Source: Isosphaeraceae bacterium (GTDB taxonomy: Bacteria; Planctomycetota; Planctomycetia; Isosphaerales; Isosphaeraceae). Taken from it: 64,000 nucleotides of DNA. The notes beneath the pieces were generated by a model. That model ran no database searches. It was not told the DNA's origin and saw only the letters and a list, made by a program, of their open reading frames with translations. This document shows, one piece after another, positions 33,729-42,251 of the stretch (position 1 is the first letter of the stretch; every line of letters begins with the position of its first letter). Position numbers and translations under genes: made by a program. The stretch is from positions 44,267-108,266 of the forward strand of contig JAJPJC010000540.1 of assembly GCA_021324445.1 (NCBI GenBank), written 5' to 3'.

Positions 33729-34356
33729 CTCCGCGTGCGGCTTCATCGCGGATGGCTCATCCGCCGCGCCCGGTCCGCCGGCATCCCCGTGGTCTTCCAC
33801 CTGCACAACTTCGGCTCCAACGACCGCCGCGGGTTCGCCCACGCCACGGCGATCCTCTTCCCCTCGGAGTCTTCCCGGCGGTCCCACCGGCGCCGGCTTG
33901 GCCTCGACGGCGTCGTGATCCTCGCCCCGATCCGGCTCGACCGCGTGGTCGCGGCGGACCCCCCAGCCGCGAGACGTCACGTTCATCAATCCCCAGCCGG
34001 AGAAAGGCATGACCGTCTTCGCCCGGATTGCGCGGGAGCTGTCCCGGCGCCGGCCGGAGGTCCCGCTGCTGGTGGTCGAGGATCGAGGGACCGCCGACGC
34101 GATGGCGCGGGTCCCGCTGGACCTCTCGGGGCTGAGCAATCGGCACCGAATGGCTCACACGCCGGATCCGCGGGATTTCTACCCGGTGAGCCGGGCCGTG
34201 CCGACGGCCCGCGCGGGGGCGCCGTGGCCGGCGGCGATCGAGCGCTTGTGGGACGATCCGGACCGGAGTTCGCGGCGCGGCATCGGGAGCGCGCCTGGCC
34301 GAGGCCCGGCGCTGGCACGGCCCACGTCTGGCTGAAGAGTATGCGGCATTCTTCCA
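33729..34356 (+). pseudogene. Decayed glycosyltransferase (GT-B, group 1) gene
   Basis: Three frames must be combined. Frame A: RGWLIRRARSAGIPVVFHLH then NFGSNDRRGFAHATAILFPSE and GLDGVVILAPIRLDRVVAADP. Frame B from about 33980: RDVTFINPQPEKGMTVFARI then HRMAHTPDPRDFYPVSRAV. Frame C near 34289: RLAEARRWHGPRLAEEYAAF. This order is that of a group 1 glycosyltransferase, but the 5' end and the central donor-binding region (the ExxG/EALxxGxP region between FYPVSRAV and AAIERLWDDP) are missing. It therefore has at least two frameshifts plus two deletions. No product is expected. Confidence 0.75.
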
Positions 34357-34461
34357 GATGGTCTCCCCGGGCGGGAACGGAGTTGCGGCGACACCGGGCA
34401 CCCTGGGAGGATTCCGAATGCAATGGGGGCAGTCCCCGGCCAGTCGCTCGAAATCGGGCCC

Positions 34462-35826
34462 TCAACCCGGACTCCTCAAGTCCGAGACCTCGACCGCACA
34501 GCCGTCGATGCGGTTGCCGGCGAGCGTGATGTCGCGGGCCTTGGGGCCGATCCGGATTCCGATCCGCGCCATGGGACTGCGGGTCTCGCGAACCTCATTG
34601 TGCGCCAGGGTGACCGACTCGGTCCGGCCCCGGACGTCGATGCCGATGCCGTCGTCCTGACCGCTGTCGAGGATGCGGTTGTGCTCGCAGCGGTTGCGGT
34701 GCGGACCGAAGGCGGCCGCTTCGTCGCGGAACAGGATGCCGACCTTGCCGCTGCGGGTAATCGTGTTGTTGCGGACCAGGTTGTCGGTGTCCCGATGCCC
34801 GATCGAGATGCCCGACTCGCGCGCTTCGAGGATCGTGTTGTTCTCGGCCAGGCCGAACCGCACGCCCCAGCAGAAGAAGATGCCGATCTGGTTGCGCTCG
34901 GAGCGATTTGAGCGGATGATCGACCGTTGCGAGCCCGAGCCGGGGTGGAAGCCGAGCCCCTGGTGGTCGTGGCTGTGGCAGTCCTCGACCAGGACGTCGT
35001 GGCAGATCTGCCAGCTGATCCCATCACCGTGGTAATTCCGCGCGACGACCTTGCGGATTGTCACATCCTGGCAATCCTGGAGCCAGATGCAGCCGGCGTG
35101 GTTGCCGTCGAGGAGGTCGTTGTTGGCGCGGTTGCCGTCGAGGGCGAGGTCCTCGATGACGATCCCGGCGACATTCTCGCCCGAGAGCAAGGGGAAGAGC
35201 GTGGCGGCGGTCGGCTCTCCCTTGAGCCAGAGGTTCTCGCGCAGGGCGCGGTCAAGCTTGAAGCGGTTCCCCGACCGGCCAATGAGCGTCCGCTTGATGA
35301 CGACCGGGCCGCCCGTGGCGGCGTTCTTCGCCCGGAGGCAGATCCCATCGCCGATGCGGAAGCCGCGCGCATCGGCCAGCGTGACCTCCTGGTCGTACCA
35401 GTCGGAATCGGCGGCGAGCTTGGTGGTGGTCGAGGGCTCCTTGGTCAGGATCGTCTCGGGCCCGCCGCCGATGATCCGAATCCGCGACGACAGGGAGACG
35501 GCGTTGCGGAACCGATACGTGCCCGGCAGGATGCGGACGGTCCCGCCCCCGCGCTGGGCGACGTAATCGACGGCGGCCTGGATCACCTTGTCGGTTGCTC
35601 CGACGAGATCGGCGTCCGCACGGCCGACCGTGATCGTCAGCAGCTCGTCCCAGGCCGGCTCGACGCGATCGCCCGAAATCGCGCGCGGATTCGTGACCGG
35701 GACCGGGTGGCCTTCCCGATCGGACCCGGCCCAGGCACTGCTCATCCACGATGCGCCCAGTGAGAGCGCGCCCGCCGCGCCGAGCATCTGCCGCCGGGTG
35801 CATCGCGGGAGGTTGTTGTCGTTCAT
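34462..35826 (-). CDS. Tat-exported right-handed beta-helix protein
   Basis: A 454-residue protein. A Tat signal (TRRQMLGAAGALSLGASWMS) is at about 10-32. An N-terminal segment (VGATDKVIQAAVDYVAQRGG) resembles the pectate-lyase/pre-beta-helix start, then ~300 residues of parallel beta-helix repeats (NHAGCIWLQDCQDVTIRKVV, RESGISIGHRDTDNLVRNNT, GIGIDVRGRTESVTLAHNEV). Such proteins are often polysaccharide lyases, epimerases or glycan-binding. No unambiguous catalytic triad can be named. It is coded opposite to the neighbouring glycosyltransferase relic. Confidence 0.83.
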   Translation of the reverse strand: MNDNNLPRCTRRQMLGAAGALSLGASWMSSAWAGSDREGHPVPVTNPRAISGDRVEPAWDELLTITVGRADADLVGATDKVIQAAVDYVAQRGGGTVRILPGTYRFRNAVSLSSRIRIIGGGPETILTKEPSTTTKLAADSDWYDQEVTLADARGFRIGDGICLRAKNAATGGPVVIKRTLIGRSGNRFKLDRALRENLWLKGEPTAATLFPLLSGENVAGIVIEDLALDGNRANNDLLDGNHAGCIWLQDCQDVTIRKVVARNYHGDGISWQICHDVLVEDCHSHDHQGLGFHPGSGSQRSIIRSNRSERNQIGIFFCWGVRFGLAENNTILEARESGISIGHRDTDNLVRNNTITRSGKVGILFRDEAAAFGPHRNRCEHNRILDSGQDDGIGIDVRGRTESVTLAHNEVRETRSPMARIGIRIGPKARDITLAGNRIDGCAVEVSDLRSPG

Positions 35827-35848
35827 CGAAGGCTCCAGGGTTGGAAGA

Positions 35849-37087
<1,239 letters not shown>

Positions 37088-37190
37088 GGTGGTCGCCCCT
37101 CCTCCAGGGTGAAGATCGCGAGCGTCGATTCTACTCTCCCCGTAGCCTGGAGGAAACCGAGCGGGGGCGGACCAAATACCGTCGGAAGGG

Positions 37191-39020
37191 TCAGTACACG
37201 CCGTGGAGTGGACGACCGGGCGCGGCCAGGTCGTCGACGCGGCGCTCGATCTCGGGATCGTCGATCAGCGGCGGCGCATGGTGCGGCTTGATCCGCGCGT
37301 CGATGATCAGCGGACCAGAGCAGCCCCAGTGCTTCTTGTCAATGAAGGCCCCGATCCCCTCGATGTCGGCGGCGGGGTCGGAGCGCGTGAACGTCACCCA
37401 GAGGAAGTTCCGCTCGCTCCGCGCGGTGAACTCGCTGTCGTCGACGATCACGATCAGGGGCAAGCCGCGGATCGGCTCGTCGGGGCCGAACCAGTGGCCG
37501 AACGTTGCGAGGTCGGTTGCCTCTGACCGGTAGGGCGGCCCCTGGATCGCCAGGATGCCGGGGAGAACCAGCCGAGGGTCGCGGAACCCTTCCGGGAGCT
37601 TCAGCCCGGCCGGCAGCTCGGCGGCCAGGGCACGCCGGGGCGGGCCCGCCGCCGCGATCACGACCTTGGAGCCCTGGTTCAAACCGTGCCCCGAGTAATC
37701 CAGGGTGTCGATCGTCGTCCGGGTCTGGAAGTGCAGGTCGGTCGACCAATCCACGCGCTGGAGGAGGTGGGCGAAGAAGCCGGGGATGTCGTGGATGTCG
37801 AGGCTGGGGTCGTCCTCACCGGCGACGATCAACAGGTACTTCGCCAGCGAGAGTTGCCCCTGGCCGAGGATGGCGTTGGCGATGGTCAGGATCTCCTGGG
37901 GCCGTCGCACCGCGGCATAGGGCACGTAGCGCTCGCTGGCGATGGCCAGAAGCAGGGGGTGGACGCCCGCGGCGTCGACCGCATGGACGGCACGGACGCC
38001 GGGGATCACGCTGGGGATGACTGGACCGGTCAGCTCGTGGATCAACGCGCCGAAGCAGGTATCCTCCTGGGGCGGGCGGCCGACCGAGGTGAACGGCCAG
38101 ATGGCGCCGTCGCGGTGGTAGACGCGTTCGACGCGCAGGACGGGGAAGTCATGCCGCAGGCTGTAATAGCCGAGGTGGTCCCCGAAGGGCCCCTCCGGCT
38201 TGCGCTGGTGGGGATCGATCGAGCCGCAGATCACGAAGTCGGATTCCGCCGGCATGGGGAGGCAACCCTCGGGCGCGACCATGGCGATGCGCCGGCCCCC
38301 CAGGGCGCCGGCGAACGCCAGCTCGGGCAGGCCCTCGGGCAGCGGCATGACCGCGGCGACCGTCAAGGCGGGCGGGCCGCCGACGCAGACGTTCAGCCGC
38401 AGGGGCTCGCCCCGGCGGATCGCCGCGGCATGGTGCACGCCGATGCCCCGGTGGATCTGGTAGTGCAGGCCGACCTCGCGGCCCGGTTCATAATCGTTGC
38501 CGGCCAGCTGCACCCGGTACATCCCCAGGTTCGAGCGCGCCAGGCCGGGCCGGTCGGGGTCTTCGGTGTAGACCTGGGGCAGCGTGACGAACGGCCCGCC
38601 ATCCCCGGGCCAGCACTGGACCCGCGGCAGGTGATCCACCGCAATCTGATGGGCCAGGATCGGACCGGACCGGACGCGCCGCGGCAGCAGCCGCCAGAGC
38701 GTGCGCGGCAGGCCGCGGTATCGCCAGGGATTCTTGCCCAGGGCGCCCGGATCCGCCTTCAGCTCGACCAGGCACCGCACCGACTCGAGCGTGTCGCGGA
38801 ACAGGTATTTCGCCCGCTCGAGCGTGCCGAAGAGGTTGCCCAGGAGCGGGAAGGTCGTCCCCTTGGCCCGGCGGAACAACACGGCCGGCCCCCCGGCCTG
38901 ATAGACCCGCCGCTGGATCGCGGCCGCCTCCAGGTGCGGATCCACTTCCTCGTCGAGGACGACGAGCTGACCCGTGGCTTGCAAGTCGCGGACGCACTCA
39001 GCCAGCGAACGATAACCCAT
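37191..39020 (-). CDS. UbiD-family decarboxylase
   Basis: Encodes 609 residues from the ATG at 39020, with GGGAGGG upstream. Homology starts with MGYRSLAECVRDLQATGQLV. UbiD motifs: RSNLGMYRVQLAGNDYEPGR, GLHYQIHRGIGVHHAAA, VAPEGCLPMPAESDFVICG, KPEGPFGDHLGYYSL (conserved Glu/Asp region for prenylated FMN chemistry), GRPPQEDTCFGALI and KYLLIVAGEDDPSLDIHD. Members use prenyl-FMN to reversibly (de)carboxylate aromatic or alpha,beta-unsaturated acids; in quinone synthesis the substrate is 4-hydroxybenzoate-derived or futalosine-pathway naphthoate. It is longer than E. coli UbiD (497 aa). No UbiX gene is adjacent. Confidence 0.9.
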   Translation of the reverse strand: MGYRSLAECVRDLQATGQLVVLDEEVDPHLEAAAIQRRVYQAGGPAVLFRRAKGTTFPLLGNLFGTLERAKYLFRDTLESVRCLVELKADPGALGKNPWRYRGLPRTLWRLLPRRVRSGPILAHQIAVDHLPRVQCWPGDGGPFVTLPQVYTEDPDRPGLARSNLGMYRVQLAGNDYEPGREVGLHYQIHRGIGVHHAAAIRRGEPLRLNVCVGGPPALTVAAVMPLPEGLPELAFAGALGGRRIAMVAPEGCLPMPAESDFVICGSIDPHQRKPEGPFGDHLGYYSLRHDFPVLRVERVYHRDGAIWPFTSVGRPPQEDTCFGALIHELTGPVIPSVIPGVRAVHAVDAAGVHPLLLAIASERYVPYAAVRRPQEILTIANAILGQGQLSLAKYLLIVAGEDDPSLDIHDIPGFFAHLLQRVDWSTDLHFQTRTTIDTLDYSGHGLNQGSKVVIAAAGPPRRALAAELPAGLKLPEGFRDPRLVLPGILAIQGPPYRSEATDLATFGHWFGPDEPIRGLPLIVIVDDSEFTARSERNFLWVTFTRSDPAADIEGIGAFIDKKHWGCSGPLIIDARIKPHHAPPLIDDPEIERRVDDLAAPGRPLHGVY

Positions 39021-39308
39021 CGGGTGCGAGCCCTCCCGTCGAGTTCGGCCAGGTCGCTTGACGCTGGAGGCCGGATCAAGAGTCCTTCGCGGCTGGTGAT
39101 CCGTCAAGCTTCCAGGGACCGGTCAGGTTTCCCGAAGCGGTGGGCGCGGGGCCCTGGATCTGGCGCCAGGATCTCCGGGAGCCCCTCCGCCACCGCCGGC
39201 GCCGGCCCTGAGAGTCTGCTCCCAAAGCCCCGCAGGGGCGATCGGACGTCGCCCGGGGCGTCCGCCTCTGGGACCGTTCCTGCGCCTCTCCCTCTCCCCT
39301 TGGGAGAG

Positions 39309-39351
39309 CCCCGCGGGGGCGACAGTCACCCCTGTCGCCCCCCCCGCGGGG
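39309..39351. repeat. GC-rich hairpin
   Basis: CCCCGCGGGGGCGACAG at 39309-39325 faces CTGTCGCCCCC-type sequence ending CGCGGGG at 39332-39351, with three extra C in the right arm and a 6-base loop. Each arm is itself palindromic (CCCCGCGGGG). There is no T-run. Confidence 0.65.
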
Positions 39352-39508
39352 CTGCTGGGAAGAGAGGGGGGGCTCGGCTCTCCGCGGTCGACCAGGGGCT
39401 GCCGCCCCTGGCTCTTGACCGCCGCCCCTCCGGGGCTTTGGGAACCGACTCTGAGTGGTGCCCGACCCGGCCGCCGCCGTGTTGTACGAATTCCAGGAAA
39501 ACCCCGAA

Positions 39509-39618
39509 AATTACGTCACATCACGTCACGGCCTTACGCCCCTTCGACTTACGGCGGGAAACTCGGCCAGAAATGACGTCACATTACGTCACAGCCTTAT
39601 GCCACTGGAACTTACGGC
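39509..39618. repeat. Direct repeat, two 47-base copies with 63-base period
   Basis: Copy 1 (39509-39555) and copy 2 (39572-39618) share AATnACGTCACATnACGTCA, then nGCCTTAnGCC and ACTTACGGC; about 39 of 47 positions agree. The spacing of 63 is a multiple of three, and a 63-codon ORF (39455-39646) would encode two related 21-residue units (VTSRHGLTPLRLTA and VTLRHSLMPLELTA). It is unclear whether the peptide is made or whether these are DNA-level iterons. Each copy contains two ACGTCA boxes. Confidence 0.6.
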
Positions 39619-39887
39619 AAATCGACTGCTCAATCAGAGCCATTAGGGGGGGGCGAAGCCGCTCCGAGGCTGGGTTCGATCGCGCGGTTTTCGCGCGGTC
39701 TTACCCGTCGATCGGGCCCGTAAGCCGCCCCGCCGCACGGCGCCGCGCAAGCCGATCTCCACTCGGGCTCGAGAGCCTTCCTGATCCATGAGGTCGCTGA
39801 TCACTGATGCTGTCCGGTTTTTGGACACTCCTGGGCGATCACCACCTTTTGGACCACCCGTCGCACCGCCCAGAGGGAGGGGACGGA

Positions 39888-40031
39888 TTCACCGCGGAGA
39901 CCGCGGAGACCGCCGAGGAACACGCCCAGGAGACGACCGAGAGCGAATCGGGCTCCAGTTCCCCGGACCCTCCCGACCCGCCCTCCCGGCTCTGGCCCCA
40001 TCTCCGCGGTCTCGGCGATCTCCGCGGTGAA
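39888..40031. repeat. Long inverted repeat, 31-base arms
   Basis: The left arm 39888-39918 starts TTCACCGCGGAGACCGCGGA; the right arm 40001-40031 is its inverse at 27 of 31 positions. The arms themselves consist of short ACCGCGGAG tandem units. The spacer is 82 bases. It looks like two inverted copies of a dispersed tandem-type repeat. Confidence 0.65.
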
Positions 40032-40110
40032 CCTCGGGTCTCCATCTCGACTGTCTCCGCGGTCAGGCCCGTGGTACCACGGTGGGGATCGCTGAGAAGT
40101 GTCGGTTTTT

Positions 40111-40168
40111 GGGAGGGTGAGGCTCCGTCCGAGCCTACCCCGCGGCCCGGACGGAGCCTCGCCCTCCC
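40111..40168. repeat. REP-type hairpin, 25-base arms
   Basis: The left arm 40111-40135 (GGGAGGGTGAGGCTCCGTCC and on) pairs with the right arm 40144-40168 at 23 of 25 positions with an 8-base loop. It is a strong palindrome of the REP type and is probably transcribed as a very stable hairpin if read through. Confidence 0.7.
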
Positions 40169-40300
40169 GGATCGGACAGCCGCACCGGGTCCGTGTATGA
40201 GAGATTCTTAGGGCGCCGACCGCTCCCGGGACAACTGAGTTCGACTTTTGCCGTTTTGGGGTTTCCGCGCGAGTCTGATTTCCTAAGTCATTATGGGGCT

Positions 40301-40348
40301 AAGACTTGCGTCAATAGTGTTCCCCAGATCATTATACCCGCAAGTCTT
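40301..40348. repeat. 10-base inverted repeat in an AT-richer patch
   Basis: AAGACTTGCG (40301-40310) and CGCAAGTCTT (40339-40348) are exact inverse copies separated by 28 bases. The right arm is followed by TT, so it could weakly act as a terminator for rightward transcription, but the loop is long. ATCATTATACC inside the loop is unusual for this genome's composition. Confidence 0.5.
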
Positions 40349-40478
40349 TTACCGCCGGGGCCGGGTCGGGGGCTCGAGCCCCAACCATTGAGCCAGGTGA
40401 TACGAGGGGCCACCCCACACGAGCGAGGGGGGCCGGATTTTGAAGGCGAGAGTTCAGTCGCCATGGGGTCGTCTGGGT

Positions 40479-42251
40479 TTACCGCCCCCCACCACTCTCG
40501 AGGAGCTTCCGCATCACCTCGTCGAGATTGAAGCTCGCGGCCTTTTGGCGCGGCGGGTACCCCCGGAACGTCTGGAGGAACCCGCCCACGTAGTCTTGCG
40601 CGGGCACGAGCAGGAAGACGTGGTCGATCAGCCAGTCGTAATACGTGTTCGACGTCACGTCCGCTCGCTCGTAAGGGTCGATCCGCAGGTTGAAGATCTT
40701 CGGGACCCGCAGCGATGTGAAGGGCTCTGCCCAGAGACGCAGTGTCCCCTCCACGCGCTGCTCCAGGAACACAAGCTTCCAGTTGTCATAACGCAAACCC
40801 GTCACCTGCTGATCATCATTACAATAGATGAACGATTCCCGAGGGCTCTTCTCGGTCTGGCCGGTCAGGTATGGCATCAGGTTGTACCCGTCCAGGTGCA
40901 CCGTATAAGTCTCGCCGCCTGCGGAATAGCCCTTGAGCAGCTTCTCCTTGACCTCCGGATCACCAGCCATGGCCACGAACGTCGGCAGCCAATCGAGGTG
41001 CGACACGATCTGGTTCGAAACTGAACCGGCCTTGATCTGGCCCGGCCACCGCACCATGCACGGCACCCGGTAGGCTCCCTCCCAGTTCGAGTTCTTCTCG
41101 TTTCGGAAGGGGGTCATCGCCCCATCCGGCCAGCTATTCATGTGCGGTCCGTTATCCGTGCTGTACATCACGAACGTATTGTCCGCGATCCCGTGCCGAT
41201 CCAGGGCATCGAGCACCTGACCCACGTTCTTGTCGTGATCGACCATCGCGTCGGTGTACTCGCTCATCCAGCGCCCTGACTGGCCGAGGCTCTCCGGCTT
41301 CGCGTGCGTCCGCAGGTGCATGTGGGTAAAGTTCACCCACAGGAAAAACGGCTGGCCATCCTTGCTCTTGCGCTCGAGGAAATTCACGGCACGGGCCGCG
41401 ATGTCATCATCGATCGTCTCCATCCGCTTCCGGGTGAGCGGACCCGTGTCCTGGATCGCTTGCTTGCCCACTTTGCCGAACCGCGGATCGACCGTCTCAT
41501 CGTCCGTGTTCGTCGCCTTGCAGTCGAGGACTCCCCGGGGTCCATACTTCGCGCGGAAGGCCGGGTCCTTGGGATAATCCCGTAGCTCCGGCTCCTCCTC
41601 GGCGTTCAGGTGATACAGGTTGCCGAAGAACTCATCAAACCCGTGCACCGTGGGCAGGAATTCGTTGCGGTCTCCCAGGTGATTCTTGCCGATCTGCGCC
41701 GTGGCGTAACCCCGCGCCTTCAACAGATTCGCGATCGTCGGGTCTTTCGCGCTCAAACCCAACGATGCGCCGGGCAGGCCCACTTTCGTCAAGCCGGTCC
41801 GCATCCCATGCTGGCCCGTGATGAACGAGGCCCGCCCCGCCGTGCAGCTCTGCTCGCCATAGTAGTCGGTGAAGATCATCCCTTCCCGGGCGATCCGGTC
41901 GATGTGGGGCGTGCGGTACCCCATGAGGCCCATGGAGTAAGCGCTGATGTTCGACTGTCCGACGTCGTCTCCCCAGATGATGACGAGATTCGGCTTCTTG
42001 CCGCCCTGAGTGGCAGCTCCCGGCTGGACGACAAGCCCGGTGGTCGCCAGGGAGAGGAGCCCGCCCCGCGCAGCGGCCCCGGAACAGCCGCTCTGGTCCG
42101 CGCGGGCTCCGGCGTCCCGCGGCGCGGACGCGCCCGGACCGGCCGCCGCCAGCGCCGCGCCTGGTGAGTCGAGGCGGACCCCGGCCGCGAGGTAGCCCAG
42201 GCCCGCTCCCAGGCCGAGGACGAACACGGTCGGCAATGGTGTTCTCTTCAT
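40479..42251 (-). CDS. Exported arylsulfatase-type sulfatase
   Basis: Encodes 590 residues from the ATG at 42251 (AAGGAG upstream). An N-terminal hydrophobic segment (TVFVLGLGAGLGYLAAGV) should direct export. The type I sulfatase domain starts PNLVIIWGDDVG with metal Asp95/96. The formylglycine site is Cys136 in SCTAGRASF, a C-x-A-x-R variant of C-x-P/A-x-R. Further motifs are GKNHLGDRNEFLP, FFLWVNFTHMHLRTH, MYSTDNGPHMNSWPDG and FRNEKNSNWEGAYRVP. It hydrolyses sulfate esters, of glycans or small aryl esters. A formylglycine-generating enzyme is coded directly upstream, so maturation is provided. The FGE reading frame runs through the first third of this gene. Confidence 0.92.
   Translation of the reverse strand: MKRTPLPTVFVLGLGAGLGYLAAGVRLDSPGAALAAAGPGASAPRDAGARADQSGCSGAAARGGLLSLATTGLVVQPGAATQGGKKPNLVIIWGDDVGQSNISAYSMGLMGYRTPHIDRIAREGMIFTDYYGEQSCTAGRASFITGQHGMRTGLTKVGLPGASLGLSAKDPTIANLLKARGYATAQIGKNHLGDRNEFLPTVHGFDEFFGNLYHLNAEEEPELRDYPKDPAFRAKYGPRGVLDCKATNTDDETVDPRFGKVGKQAIQDTGPLTRKRMETIDDDIAARAVNFLERKSKDGQPFFLWVNFTHMHLRTHAKPESLGQSGRWMSEYTDAMVDHDKNVGQVLDALDRHGIADNTFVMYSTDNGPHMNSWPDGAMTPFRNEKNSNWEGAYRVPCMVRWPGQIKAGSVSNQIVSHLDWLPTFVAMAGDPEVKEKLLKGYSAGGETYTVHLDGYNLMPYLTGQTEKSPRESFIYCNDDQQVTGLRYDNWKLVFLEQRVEGTLRLWAEPFTSLRVPKIFNLRIDPYERADVTSNTYYDWLIDHVFLLVPAQDYVGGFLQTFRGYPPRQKAASFNLDEVMRKLLESGGGR

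Larger units (their letters stand above)
39021..40478. other. Gene-poor region filled with repeats
   Basis: About 1.46 kb between the UbiD gene start and the sulfatase stop. Six-frame reading shows no ORF with a recognisable motif or ribosome site. It contains at least five different repeat structures (39309-39351, 39509-39618, 39888-40031, 40111-40168, 40301-40348), listed separately. Local AT content rises near 40240-40345. Confidence 0.7.

Noticed and set aside
34009..34335. The 108-codon ORF as an intact small gene
   Set aside because: Its sequence (FARIARELSRRRPEVPLLVV and on) is the middle of a glycosyltransferase whose other parts lie in other frames; it has neither the start nor the donor-binding site.
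40355..40420. GGGGGCTCGAGCCCC looked like a tRNA T-arm
   Set aside because: The loop is only four bases, there is no acceptor, D-arm or anticodon arm around it, and no CCA-compatible end.
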